Positions 38,043 to 47,078 of a DNA stretch of 64,000 bases are shown here, piece after piece. The DNA is taken from positions 1,426,001 to 1,490,000 of the forward strand of contig CALSOR010000002.1 in assembly GCA_943788025.1 (NCBI GenBank), given 5' to 3'. The DNA comes from JABAAE01 sp905480545. GTDB lineage: Bacteria > Planctomycetota > Planctomycetia > Pirellulales > Pirellulaceae. Positions within the stretch are counted from its first letter, which is position 1. Every line of letters starts with the position of its first letter. Both the position numbers and the translations under genes were made by a program. Under the pieces are notes generated by a model, which did no database searches, was not told the origin of the DNA, and worked only from the letters and a program-made list of their open reading frames with translations.

Positions 38043-39323
38043 ATGATGAATTTTCATATCGCAGCAGGCTCAGCGCTTCTCTTTCTATTTATTTCAAGCT
38101 CTCTCCTTGCCGACAACTGGCCGCAGTGGCGAGGTGCAATTGGAGATGGCGTCAGCACGGAAAAGAACATTCCCGCTGAATGGGATAAAACAAAAAACGT
38201 TGCCTGGAAATTGGATTTGCCTGGAGCTGCCGGTTCGACCCCAGCGATTTGGGAAGACAAGGTTTTTTTAACAAGCATCGACGGTAATGATCTGTTGTTG
38301 ATGGCCGTTTCGACCTCCGGAAACAAGCTTTGGAGTGCAAAGCTTGGTGAGGGGAACCGGAACGTTCGCACGGACGAAGGAAATACAGCATCTCCTTCCC
38401 CAGCTACCGATGGAAAGCATGTTTGGGCAACAATGGCCAATGGGATCATTGCTTGCTTTTTAGTGGACGGTCAAGAGGTTTGGAAATTTGATCTTCAAGA
38501 GCGTTACGGCAAATTCAAGATCCAATTCGGGATGACCGCAACGCCAGTTCTTCATGGTGGAAAACTTTATGTTCAGTTGATTCACGGTGAAGGTCGCGCT
38601 CAAACTCAAGAGGCGATTGTTGTCTGTCTTGATGCGGTAACAGGCAAAGAAGTTTGGAAAATTGACCGAGTCACTGGTGCGAGTAAAGAGAACGAGCACT
38701 CTTATGCTTCGCCAATGATTTATAAAGACGCCACTCATGAATACTTAATCACCCATGGTGGCGATTTTGCGATCGCACATCAGTTGAGCGACGGAAAAGA
38801 AATATGGCGGTACTGTCTAAATCCGCAGGGTGAAAAGTATCATCCGACGCTGCGTTTTGTTTCTTCACCTTTGGCGACTCAAGGCATGATTATTGTTCCA
38901 TCCGCCAAGAACGGGCCAGTGGTTAGTATCAAGCCAAATTCTAAAGGAGACGTTTCTGCGGATTCGGATGCCATGTTATGGAGACACGAGCGTGGAACGC
39001 CTGACGTTCCCAGCCCGCTTTATTATGATGGTCTGGTTTATCTTTGTCGCGAAAACGGAAACTTGGTTTGTGTCGACGCCAAATCTGGCGAAAAATTATA
39101 TGAAGAACGAACTGTTCGAGATCGTCATCGCGCTTCACCGGTCTATGCCGATGGAAAAGTCTATTTGACTGCTCGTAACGGTACCGTCACGGTTGTAAAA
39201 GCTGGCAGGGAATTTGAAGTCATTTCAAAAAACGATCTGGGTGAACCAACGACTGCCTCGCCCGCAATCTCCAACGGAACGATTTATATTCGGACATTCA
39301 AAGCACTTTACGCGATTCGATAA
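38043..39323 (+). CDS. Secreted PQQ-type beta-propeller protein
   Basis: A 426-aa protein from the ATG at 38043; the frame is open from 37971 but adds residues before a good signal peptide (FHIAAGSALLFLFISSSLLA). Mature sequence begins DNWPQWRGAIGDGVS, a common planctomycete propeller start. Repeats follow the pattern G.v.a.d..tGk.vWk, for example DAVTGKEVWKIDR and DAKSGEKLYEERTV, giving about seven blades. It resembles BamB/quinoprotein dehydrogenase propellers but no PQQ-specific residues or enzyme domain are seen. It is the first of three plus-strand secreted proteins. Confidence 0.82.
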   Translation: MMNFHIAAGSALLFLFISSSLLADNWPQWRGAIGDGVSTEKNIPAEWDKTKNVAWKLDLPGAAGSTPAIWEDKVFLTSIDGNDLLLMAVSTSGNKLWSAKLGEGNRNVRTDEGNTASPSPATDGKHVWATMANGIIACFLVDGQEVWKFDLQERYGKFKIQFGMTATPVLHGGKLYVQLIHGEGRAQTQEAIVVCLDAVTGKEVWKIDRVTGASKENEHSYASPMIYKDATHEYLITHGGDFAIAHQLSDGKEIWRYCLNPQGEKYHPTLRFVSSPLATQGMIIVPSAKNGPVVSIKPNSKGDVSADSDAMLWRHERGTPDVPSPLYYDGLVYLCRENGNLVCVDAKSGEKLYEERTVRDRHRASPVYADGKVYLTARNGTVTVVKAGREFEVISKNDLGEPTTASPAISNGTIYIRTFKALYAIR

Positions 39324-39503
39324 AAATTTCGATTGAGTAAAACATAGATTGACGCTGTTGATTGCTTCTTAGACCGACGACCAAGCTGGTTTTGGTCAAG
39401 GGTTTATGCTGAATTTTTTGTCCGTCTCGGTTTTTTGTCCATAAAAGTGCGTGTCGACCGAATGCACTGTAGCGTCTTCTCCCTTCACTTTGCATCCAAG
39501 ATT

Positions 39504-41243
39504 ATGTCTCGAGCCATTTTGAAAACTGCATTTGTATTCGTTTTCGCAGCGATAATTATTCCAACATTGCTCATTGGCCAAGAACAAGCCGACAGTAAGA
39601 CGAAAAATTACTATGGCATTCTCGATGCAAAGTTACGAGTCTTCCGATTCGTTGTCTCGGTTGCGGAAGACAACTCGTCCGCTACCTTGAAAAGTCTGGA
39701 TGAAGGCCAGCAGGTTTTCAAACTGGAGGATTTTTCAATTGGCGACAAAATGTCGTTTAAATTAAAACGAACGGTTGCTGAGTATTCTGGTTCGTTCAAC
39801 AAGGACAAGAATCAATTTGTCGGTAAATGGAAGCAAGGCGGCAACGAACTTGATTTGAATTTTTTGCTTGTCGAGAAAACGCCCGATGAAAATACAACCG
39901 AGATTTGGGAAGGTGAAATCAACACCGGTGTTCAGAAGCTGAAGCTTCGATTTAAGTTGTTTGATGAAAAATCGAAATACCCTGTCGTGATGGATAGTGT
40001 CACTCAGCGCGTTGGAGGTTTCACCGGAACAACGCAAAACGCCGAAGGTAAGATGTTTTTTTCGATTCCTGCATTGCGGGGTAAGCTCACGGCAATATTG
40101 TCTGAAGATAAAAAGACATTAAAAGGGACTTGGAATCAGGGGATCGATTTTCCAATCGAACTAAAAAAAGTCTCTGCCGCGGAGGCGCAAAAAAAACTTG
40201 AGCCACCAAAGCGACCGCAAACGCCAAAGGCCCCTTTTCCATACGAGTCTGAAGAAGTCGAGATTGAAAACAAATCGGCCAAGCTGACGTTGGCGGCCAC
40301 GCTGACGATGCCGATCACCGACGAAAAATCACCATGCGTCGTGTTGATTAGTGGATCCGGGGCTCAGGACCGGGACGAGACTCTATTGGACCACAAGCCG
40401 TTTCTTGTAATTGCCGACTTCTTGACTCGACGCGGAATTGCGGTTCTTCGTTTTGATGATCGTGGCACTGCAAAATCAACAGGTGATCATTCGACCGCAA
40501 CCAGCGCCGATTTTGCCACCGACGTCTCAGCGATTGTTGACTTTTTGAAAACTCACAAAAAAATCGCGAGTGATCAAATTGGATTGTGTGGACATAGTGA
40601 AGGCGGTTTGATCGCGCCCATGGTTGCCGCCTCGAGAAACGATATCGCGTTTTTGATCATGCTTGCAGGTCCAGGTGTCAACGGCGAGAAAATCTTGCAA
40701 AACCAAATCGGTTTGATCCTTGCCGCTAGCGGTGAAAAACCAGAGGCAATCGCAGAAGCAAAATTCGTTCAACGAAAAATGATTGAATTGGTGAAAAAAG
40801 CTAAGGATGATGCGGAGATAACCCAGGAGCGAATCGAAATGGTAGTCGATGAATTCTTAAAGAAATATCCTGACAATAAAAATGAACGCGATGCTTTAAT
40901 CACAAACGTCGGGGCGGGGATTGCACGATTGAAGAGCCCGTGGATGAAGTATTTTTTTTCGTATGAACCGTCGACCAGTTTAATGAAAACCGAATGTCCA
41001 GTTTTGGTGTTGAACGGAGCAAAAGATACTCAAGTTGATCCGAAGCTAAACATTCCTGCCATCAAATCAGTTTTTGAATCGGCAAAAAAAACGAATTTTG
41101 AGGTCGTCGAATATCCAAACCTAAATCATTTGTTTCAGGTATGCAAAACCGGGGCCCCGGCTGAATACAATCTAATCGAAGAGACGTTTTCTGAAGAAGT
41201 TCTGAAAAAGATGGCGCAATGGATCGACGCGAACGCTCGATAG
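39504..41243 (+). CDS. Secreted alpha/beta hydrolase
   Basis: A 579-aa protein starting at the ATG at 39504 with a signal peptide (TAFVFVFAAIIIPTLLIGQ); the frame is open back to 39435. Residues 25-240 form a beta-rich N-terminal region. The hydrolase domain starts near 255 (LTLAATLTMP). The catalytic set is the nucleophile in LCGHSEGG (Ser near 364), an Asp in VLNGAKDTQV near 515 and a His in NLNHLFQ near 550; the oxyanion strand is VVLISGSGAQDRD. This is an esterase/peptidase (S9-like) fold; the substrate is unknown. It lies between two secreted proteins on the same strand. Confidence 0.8.
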   Translation: MSRAILKTAFVFVFAAIIIPTLLIGQEQADSKTKNYYGILDAKLRVFRFVVSVAEDNSSATLKSLDEGQQVFKLEDFSIGDKMSFKLKRTVAEYSGSFNKDKNQFVGKWKQGGNELDLNFLLVEKTPDENTTEIWEGEINTGVQKLKLRFKLFDEKSKYPVVMDSVTQRVGGFTGTTQNAEGKMFFSIPALRGKLTAILSEDKKTLKGTWNQGIDFPIELKKVSAAEAQKKLEPPKRPQTPKAPFPYESEEVEIENKSAKLTLAATLTMPITDEKSPCVVLISGSGAQDRDETLLDHKPFLVIADFLTRRGIAVLRFDDRGTAKSTGDHSTATSADFATDVSAIVDFLKTHKKIASDQIGLCGHSEGGLIAPMVAASRNDIAFLIMLAGPGVNGEKILQNQIGLILAASGEKPEAIAEAKFVQRKMIELVKKAKDDAEITQERIEMVVDEFLKKYPDNKNERDALITNVGAGIARLKSPWMKYFFSYEPSTSLMKTECPVLVLNGAKDTQVDPKLNIPAIKSVFESAKKTNFEVVEYPNLNHLFQVCKTGAPAEYNLIEETFSEEVLKKMAQWIDANAR

Positions 41244-41439
41244 TACGATTTCGTCCTGAGTTTTGTTTCGGATATCTTCGACGCTAAAATAACGCTAGTG
41301 GTTCATCAATTTTGAATTGACCGGTAGCTACGCTCGCCAGAGCGTGGAATTCCAAAGTCGGTTCGACTCTCGCAACATTGCAATTCAGGTCTGACGTACT
41401 ACTGGTCATTTCAGTTCTTATTTGAAAGCGGATTGGTCC

Positions 41440-43773
41440 ATGCCGTTGAAAACGATATTGGGATTTTTGTTGTCGGTTTTTCTCTTCTTTTCTACAAGTC
41501 GCGCACAAGTTGATGCCACGAAATATGCGAAACTGGCCGAGCGGCTCTCCGGAATAATATCTCGAGAAATCGAAGAAAAGTCGATTCCTGCTTTTTCGAT
41601 AGCATTAGTCGTTGATCAACAAATTGTGTTCGAGAAAGGATTTGGCACTGCAAAACCAAATGCTGCCACAAAATCTGATCGAGTTGCCAATGAACATACG
41701 GTATACCGTGTTGGTTCCGTCTCGAAGTTGTTCACCGATCTTGCGATGATGCAATTGGTTGATCAAGGAAAAGTCGATCTGGATGAAGACGTTCGCAAAT
41801 ACGTTCCAGAATTCAATCCGAAAAATCCTTACGATAAGAAGATTACGCTTCGCCAATTAATGTCGCACCGCTCTGGATTGGTTCGTGAGTCGCCGGTCGG
41901 GCATTACTTTGATCCCGATGAACCGAGTGTCAAAGCGACCGTCGAAAGTTTGAATGGTACGACACTGGTTTATGAGCCAGAATCAAAAACTAAATATTCA
42001 AACGCTGGCATCACGGTTGTTGGTCGGGTTCTGGAGAACGTGACCGAAAAGCCGTTCGAAACGGTCATTAAGGAGTCGATACTTGAACCCACTGGGATGA
42101 ATGAAAGCAGTTTCAATTTTGATGATCGCGTGAAATCAAAATTGGCGGTCGGTCAGATGTGGACTTACGATGGTCGAACATTTGAAGCACCTAATTTCAA
42201 ACTGGGGATCGCGCCAGCAGGAAATCTTTACTCCAGCGTCCATGACTTGAGCAAATTCATGATGGCGATTTTTAACGGCGGGGTAGGGGAGAAGGCTAGG
42301 ATTATTTCGGAAAAACGATTTGCCGAAATGGTTGAGCCGCAATTTTCAAAACAAAAGAACGCATTTGGAATTGGATTCGCGCTTTCTGATTTCGAAGGCA
42401 ACCTTGCGATCGGTCATGGCGGTGCAGTGTATGGTTATTCAACACATTGGTTGGCTCTACCCAGTAAAAAAATAGGGGTGATAGCGGCGTCTTCCAAAGA
42501 CATCACCAACGGCGTCGTTTCTCGAATCAGTAAATACGCGTTGAACGAGTTGATCGCGATAAGCGGAGGGATGGATTCGCCAGGCTACAAGGTTAGTGGT
42601 GCGGTAGACGATATTCGCGCGAGGACTTTGGTCGGGGCATATCAATCGGATCAAGGTAAACGCATCGAGTTCTTCAAGCGAAATGAAAAGCTTGTTGTCG
42701 ATTTGGGTGAATACATTCGAGACGTTCGTTCGGAAAAATCATCAATGATCTGCGACGATGAGTTTGGATTTGGCCCGACGATTGAATTGGCAGGCGATCA
42801 AAAACTCAAAATAGGAAACTCCACTTATTCACGAATTGAAAATGATAAACCTGAGAAACCTCCAGCCAAATTGCAGCGGTTATTTGGCGAATACGGTTGG
42901 GATCACAACGCACTGTTTGTTTACGAAAAACATGGCCAATTGTGGTGTACGATTGAGTGGTTCTTTCAGTATCCGTTGACTGAAATTTCCGATAATGTTT
43001 TTCAATTCCCTGACTATGGTCTTTATCATGGCGAGCAATTGATCTTTGCCGATAATGATGGGTCGGCAAGTCAGGTCGAGGCAGCCAAAGTTGTATTTAA
43101 ACGCCGAGAAGTCGGAACAAAAAACGGCGAAACGTTTAAAATCGTTCCAGTGACGCCCGTCGACGAACTGCGCCCAATTGCTAAAGCAGGTTTGCCACCG
43201 AAAGAGTCACGCGATCTTCGGAAGCCCGAATTGGTTGAGCTTGTTAAGCTCGATGACTCAATCAAACTCGATGTTCGTTATGCGTCGGATAACAACTTCA
43301 TGAACGCGACCTTTTATTCTCGGGAAGCCGCATTCATGCAAAAATCGGCGGCCGAGGCATTGGTTCGGGCGCACCGCAAGCTAAAAAAAGCAGGGTATGG
43401 TCTGCTAATTCACGATGCATATCGCCCTTGGTTTGTGACCAAAATGTTTTGGGACGCAACGCCAGCTGATATGAAAATCTTTGTGGCAAACCCTAAAAGT
43501 GGTTCCCGACACAACCGCGGTTGTGCGGTCGATCTTACGCTTTACGATTTGAAAACCGGTCAACCGCTATGGATGGGTGCCGGTTACGACGAATTCTCAA
43601 CACGCTCATTTCCAAACTACCCAGTTGATTCTTCTTGGGCTCGCTGGCATCGCGAACTGCTACGCCGAACGATGGAATCCGAGGGCTTTACCATTTACCA
43701 ATTCGAATGGTGGCACTTCGATTACAAAGATTGGAAATCTTATCCGATTATGAATGACGAGTTTTCAAAGTAG
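41440..43773 (+). CDS. Fusion of class C beta-lactamase-like and VanX-like D-Ala-D-Ala dipeptidase
   Basis: A 777-aa protein from the ATG at 41440 with a signal peptide (KTILGFLLSVFLFFSTSRA). The first domain (about 30-400) is serine-beta-lactamase/DD-peptidase type: SxxK in GSVSKLF near 92, YSN near 186 (KTKYSNAGI) and HGG near 325 (AIGHGGAVYGY). A ~170-residue middle region follows. The last ~180 residues are a peptidase M15D (VanX) domain: GLLIHDAYRPW, the zinc motif SRHNRGCAVDLTL, and EWWHF. Both domains act on peptidoglycan or D-Ala dipeptides, so a cell-wall recycling or remodelling enzyme is likely. Exported. Confidence 0.85.
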   Translation: MPLKTILGFLLSVFLFFSTSRAQVDATKYAKLAERLSGIISREIEEKSIPAFSIALVVDQQIVFEKGFGTAKPNAATKSDRVANEHTVYRVGSVSKLFTDLAMMQLVDQGKVDLDEDVRKYVPEFNPKNPYDKKITLRQLMSHRSGLVRESPVGHYFDPDEPSVKATVESLNGTTLVYEPESKTKYSNAGITVVGRVLENVTEKPFETVIKESILEPTGMNESSFNFDDRVKSKLAVGQMWTYDGRTFEAPNFKLGIAPAGNLYSSVHDLSKFMMAIFNGGVGEKARIISEKRFAEMVEPQFSKQKNAFGIGFALSDFEGNLAIGHGGAVYGYSTHWLALPSKKIGVIAASSKDITNGVVSRISKYALNELIAISGGMDSPGYKVSGAVDDIRARTLVGAYQSDQGKRIEFFKRNEKLVVDLGEYIRDVRSEKSSMICDDEFGFGPTIELAGDQKLKIGNSTYSRIENDKPEKPPAKLQRLFGEYGWDHNALFVYEKHGQLWCTIEWFFQYPLTEISDNVFQFPDYGLYHGEQLIFADNDGSASQVEAAKVVFKRREVGTKNGETFKIVPVTPVDELRPIAKAGLPPKESRDLRKPELVELVKLDDSIKLDVRYASDNNFMNATFYSREAAFMQKSAAEALVRAHRKLKKAGYGLLIHDAYRPWFVTKMFWDATPADMKIFVANPKSGSRHNRGCAVDLTLYDLKTGQPLWMGAGYDEFSTRSFPNYPVDSSWARWHRELLRRTMESEGFTIYQFEWWHFDYKDWKSYPIMNDEFSK

Positions 43774-43808
43774 ATAATGGTCATCTCTGATTCTTCGGCA
43801 TTGAATTG

Positions 43809-44672
43809 CTATGTTGCAACGACACGATGAAAGTGCAATTTGACTTCGCGGTTGACGACGCGGCGTAGCCCTTCGACCAAACATTTGGGTTCATTGTCAG
43901 CTTGGCCAATGCGAATGATTTTTTTCAGTGGCGTTCCTGGCAGGACGCTGAATGTCGACTGATTGATAATCTGGTTTCCAGCATCCAGTTCTGGAATGAT
44001 AAAGTGACAGGTACATCCAAAGGTCAACATGTTGACCGAGTATGCGTCGTGGTAGGGTTTGAGCCCGGGAAAGCTGGGAAGCAAACCGTGGTGCAAATTG
44101 ATGATTCTTCCGCCCGCATACTTCCAACAACTTTCTGCAGGTAGGACCCGCATATATCTCGCCAACGCTACGTAATCGACTTTGTATTGATCGAAAAGCT
44201 CGACCATCTTCTCGTCGTCTGCAGTTCCATTTTCATCACCGATGTTGTGCCAATTGATATTGTTTTGAACGGCGATCTCTTTGCAGGTATCGCGGTTTCC
44301 GATCATGACCGCAGGGTTTGCATTCAATTCTCCACTTTTGATCGCGTGCAAAATGGCGAGCGGAGTTTCTAAGCGGTGAGTCACGCAGATGGCAATGTTC
44401 GGTTTGTCAGCTCGCTCGTCGGGTGACCAAACTCGGATGGAGAGTTCTTTGTTTGCCGCAATTTGCGTCATCACGCCGCGCAGCTTTTCGATAGCTTCGT
44501 CGTTGGATTGGATATCCCAATCCATTCGCAGCATCATCGCAAAGATCGCTTCCTCGCGGTGATCGAACATCTGAATCTCAGAAATGTTCGCCCCAATTTC
44601 GGTGACATGGTGAACGATCGGGTCGGCCAGGCCTTTGTGGTCAGGACCAACTGCAGTGATAATAATTTCCAT
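43809..44672 (-). CDS. purU: Formyltetrahydrofolate deformylase
   Basis: A 287-aa protein of normal length with an N-terminal ACT domain (about 1-85, AVGPDHKGLADPIVHHV) and a formyltransferase-type domain. Active-site blocks are YVALARYMRVL, INLHHGLLPSFPGLKPYHDAY (His and the Asn just before) and the Asp of IIPELDAGN. It hydrolyses 10-formyl-THF to formate and THF in one-carbon balance. The signature differs slightly from the common NLHHSFLP form. It lies 112 bp downstream of the dehydrogenase ending the microcompartment locus, in the same direction; a role in that pathway is not indicated. Confidence 0.88.
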   Translation of the reverse strand: MEIIITAVGPDHKGLADPIVHHVTEIGANISEIQMFDHREEAIFAMMLRMDWDIQSNDEAIEKLRGVMTQIAANKELSIRVWSPDERADKPNIAICVTHRLETPLAILHAIKSGELNANPAVMIGNRDTCKEIAVQNNINWHNIGDENGTADDEKMVELFDQYKVDYVALARYMRVLPAESCWKYAGGRIINLHHGLLPSFPGLKPYHDAYSVNMLTFGCTCHFIIPELDAGNQIINQSTFSVLPGTPLKKIIRIGQADNEPKCLVEGLRRVVNREVKLHFHRVVAT

Positions 44673-44784
44673 GGAACTCTTGCCGTAATGAATCGTATCT
44701 CAGTATCGGCAGTAAAACATCTCCGCTGGAAGGGGAGCCGATAATTCGAATTGTCCGGGCAAAATGATCAGGATCCGGTTCGTG

Positions 44785-45726
44785 TTACGCTCCGACTCGC
44801 TTCATTACTGTTTCCAGCGTTTGTCGCAGAACACTGCCGCTACGTTTAAGTCCCTGTTCTTCTTTGGGCCAAAGTGCGATTTCGTGACGAGCAATCACGC
44901 CGCCGGTTCCAACCACTGTCGGTACCGAAAGTGCAACGTCGCGAATGCCGTAACACTTTCCGTCTTGCACAGATGAGACAGGAAGGATTTGATTTGAGTT
45001 GAGTGCCACGGCGTGAATCACATCGCGGATTGCAATTCCGACTGCGAATCCTGCGCCACCTTTCTTTTTGATAACTTCTGCTCCCGACCCTTTCGTACGA
45101 GTGAAAAGTTCAGTCGCTTTGTTTGCATTCCAGCCTGGGAACTTATCAAGCGGCAGTCCGTTGACTGTTGCACTCGACCAGATCGGGACCATGCTTTCGC
45201 CATGTTCACCCAAGATAATCGCGGACGTTTGAGTTGGTTGAATTCCAAGGTCTTGAGCGATGAGGCTTTGGAAGCGGATGGTGTCCAGTTGCGTGCCCAA
45301 TCCAATGACTTGATTGGATGGAAGTCCCAATCGCTGTGCGGCAAGATAAGTCAGAATGTCGACTGGGTTAGAAACAACGAGCACAACAGCTGAGCTTTTG
45401 GGACCAGCTGCTTTGACGTCATTTAAGATCGACATGAACAAATCGGTGTTTCGATTGATCAGGTCAAGTCTGCTTTCATCTGGTTGACGGCGAAGTCCAG
45501 CGGTGATGCAAATTACATCGCTATCTGGAATGTGCTCATATCCGCCTGATGAAATGACTTGGTCCGCAATACTTGGTCCGCCGTGAAGCATATCGAGGGC
45601 TTGGCCGCCCGCAAGATCAGCATTCACATCAAGTAGCGCGATTTCTCGAACGATTCCGCCACATTGTAGTGCGAACCCCGCACATGAACCGACTAACCCG
45701 CCTCCGCCGATAATGCTAACTTTCAT
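44785..45726 (-). CDS. Lactate/malate dehydrogenase-like enzyme (microcompartment locus)
   Basis: A 313-aa NAD-dependent dehydrogenase: GGGGLVGS nucleotide loop at 7-14, Asp in LLDVNADL, the proton-relay His in ILGEHGESMVPIWS, and substrate Args (GLRRQPDESRLDL, GTQLDTIRF). The residue aligned by eye with LDH Gln102 looks like Arg, a malate-type feature, so specificity is open. Described planctomycetal microcompartment loci contain such an enzyme, probably for NAD recycling. No encapsulation helix is seen at either end. It is last in the locus, 100 bp after the aldolase. Confidence 0.82.
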   Translation of the reverse strand: MKVSIIGGGGLVGSCAGFALQCGGIVREIALLDVNADLAGGQALDMLHGGPSIADQVISSGGYEHIPDSDVICITAGLRRQPDESRLDLINRNTDLFMSILNDVKAAGPKSSAVVLVVSNPVDILTYLAAQRLGLPSNQVIGLGTQLDTIRFQSLIAQDLGIQPTQTSAIILGEHGESMVPIWSSATVNGLPLDKFPGWNANKATELFTRTKGSGAEVIKKKGGAGFAVGIAIRDVIHAVALNSNQILPVSSVQDGKCYGIRDVALSVPTVVGTGGVIARHEIALWPKEEQGLKRSGSVLRQTLETVMKRVGA

Positions 45727-45828
45727 TTTACTTGCCTATGTCGTGGTTTGAGTTTTTGATTTGTTCGCGATCAAACTTTGCTTTTGACGCGTTGTATAAG
45801 TTGGTCGCAATCCGGACGAAGCGGATGC

Positions 45829-46701
45829 CTAACTGTTGGCCTGCAGTCGTTGCATCACTTGGTCAGTGATTGCTTTGACGAGTGCTTCCTGGTCAATGTT
45901 TGACGCAGCAGAAGCTGCCGTCGGTGCGTCTGGTGTTTTTGACATCGCTGGTGGAGCATCAAATGCGGTTCGGGAAACGCCAGTATCGTTCCAGCTTTCA
46001 CGGAAGACGTCGTTCGCACAGATATCGCAATCTTCATACTCTTTGGTATTGCGAGGGTCTTTCCATCCCCAAGCTTCTTTAAGGTCCAGCAACTCCTGAG
46101 ATTTTTGCTGGTTCAGGTATTCGACATTTCCAAGTTGCTTGGAAAGCATCAAGATTCGGCAATAGGAATCTAGGATTTCGGTCCACCAGTAGGCCCGCTC
46201 GACGTTTTCACCGTAGCTTACCGTGCCATGGTTCGCGAGAATGATGACGTTGGTTTTTTCAACGAATGGTAATACGGTTTCGGCGAATTCTTTACCGCCG
46301 GGTGTTTCGTATTTGGTGATAGGCGTCTCGCCAAGGAAGACTTCAACCTCGGGAAGAACGCATTGTGGAATGGGTTCGCGAGCAACGGCAAATGCGGTTG
46401 CGTGCGGCGGGTGACAGTGAACGACGCTTTTGACATCCGGCCGTTTCTTCATGATTTCAAGATGAAGCAGTGCCTCGCTCGAGCGTTTCTTTCGACCCGA
46501 GAGTTGTTTACCCGTCATATCGATCGTGCAGATGTCATCGACTTTCAGGAATCCTTTGCAAGTCATTGTCGGTGTGCAGAGGACTTCGTTTTCGCCGATA
46601 CGGACGGTGATGTTACCATCGTTCGCTGCGGCATATCCGCGATCGTAAATCCGCTTGCCGATGTCGCAGATATCCTGCTTCAATTTAAAGACGTTTTCCA
46701 T
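45829..46701 (-). CDS. Class II (FucA/RhaD-type) aldolase with C-terminal encapsulation tail
   Basis: A 290-aa protein. The zinc site is visible as HCHPPHATAFA (two His) and NHGTVSYG (third His), with the catalytic Glu in SEALLHLEI. This is the AraD/FucA family; in PVM-type compartments it splits L-fuculose-1-P or L-rhamnulose-1-P to L-lactaldehyde and DHAP. After the enzyme core a ~30-residue linker (APTAASAASN) leads to a predicted amphipathic helix QEALVKAITDQVMQRLQ, which fits an encapsulation peptide. This puts the enzyme inside the shell. Confidence 0.88.
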   Translation of the reverse strand: MENVFKLKQDICDIGKRIYDRGYAAANDGNITVRIGENEVLCTPTMTCKGFLKVDDICTIDMTGKQLSGRKKRSSEALLHLEIMKKRPDVKSVVHCHPPHATAFAVAREPIPQCVLPEVEVFLGETPITKYETPGGKEFAETVLPFVEKTNVIILANHGTVSYGENVERAYWWTEILDSYCRILMLSKQLGNVEYLNQQKSQELLDLKEAWGWKDPRNTKEYEDCDICANDVFRESWNDTGVSRTAFDAPPAMSKTPDAPTAASAASNIDQEALVKAITDQVMQRLQANS

Positions 46702-46740
46702 GGTTTTTTCCGTGGTTGAATTTCTTTTGGATTTGATTCG

Positions 46741-47052
46741 TTATTTTGTTTTGATTTGTTTAAGTGCTGTTTTATCCAGCGACACTTCATCGAGAATTGC
46801 TGACACATAACAATCGACCGCTTTCACTTCGGGGCGAAACGGTTGTGAAGCTTCAGGCCCTTCGGCGATGGAAATGGTAGATCCCTCTCCGGTTCCCATT
46901 TCATCCCATGAAACCAGCGAGTCCGAATCAGATTGGCTTTTCCCCGTCAAGTTGGCCAGGGTTTGTGGAATCACTAAACGCAAGCTTGCTCCGTCAAATG
47001 ACGGATGGCAGCGATTCAAAGTGACTTTTCCGACAACCTTGGCAATTCTCAT
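46741..47052 (-). CDS. BMC-P shell pentamer protein (EutN/CcmL type), third copy
   Basis: A 103-aa protein with the EutN/CcmL fold: MRIAKVVGKVTLNR, the loop VIPQTLANLTG and GEGSTISIAEGPEA. Such proteins form the pentameric vertices of microcompartments. It is the most divergent of the three copies here and has a longer C-terminal tail (AVDCYVSAILDEVSLDK). The gene lies 26 bp after the unrecognised 235-aa gene and 39 bp before the aldolase. Confidence 0.88.
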   Translation of the reverse strand: MRIAKVVGKVTLNRCHPSFDGASLRLVIPQTLANLTGKSQSDSDSLVSWDEMGTGEGSTISIAEGPEASQPFRPEVKAVDCYVSAILDEVSLDKTALKQIKTK

Positions 47053-47078
47053 TTTGTTTTCACTAATCCCTTGAACGG

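Noticed and set aside
41440..43773. Vancomycin resistance gene
   Set aside because: Only the VanX-like fold is present, fused to another domain and without vanH/vanA-type neighbours; a cell-wall role is more likely.
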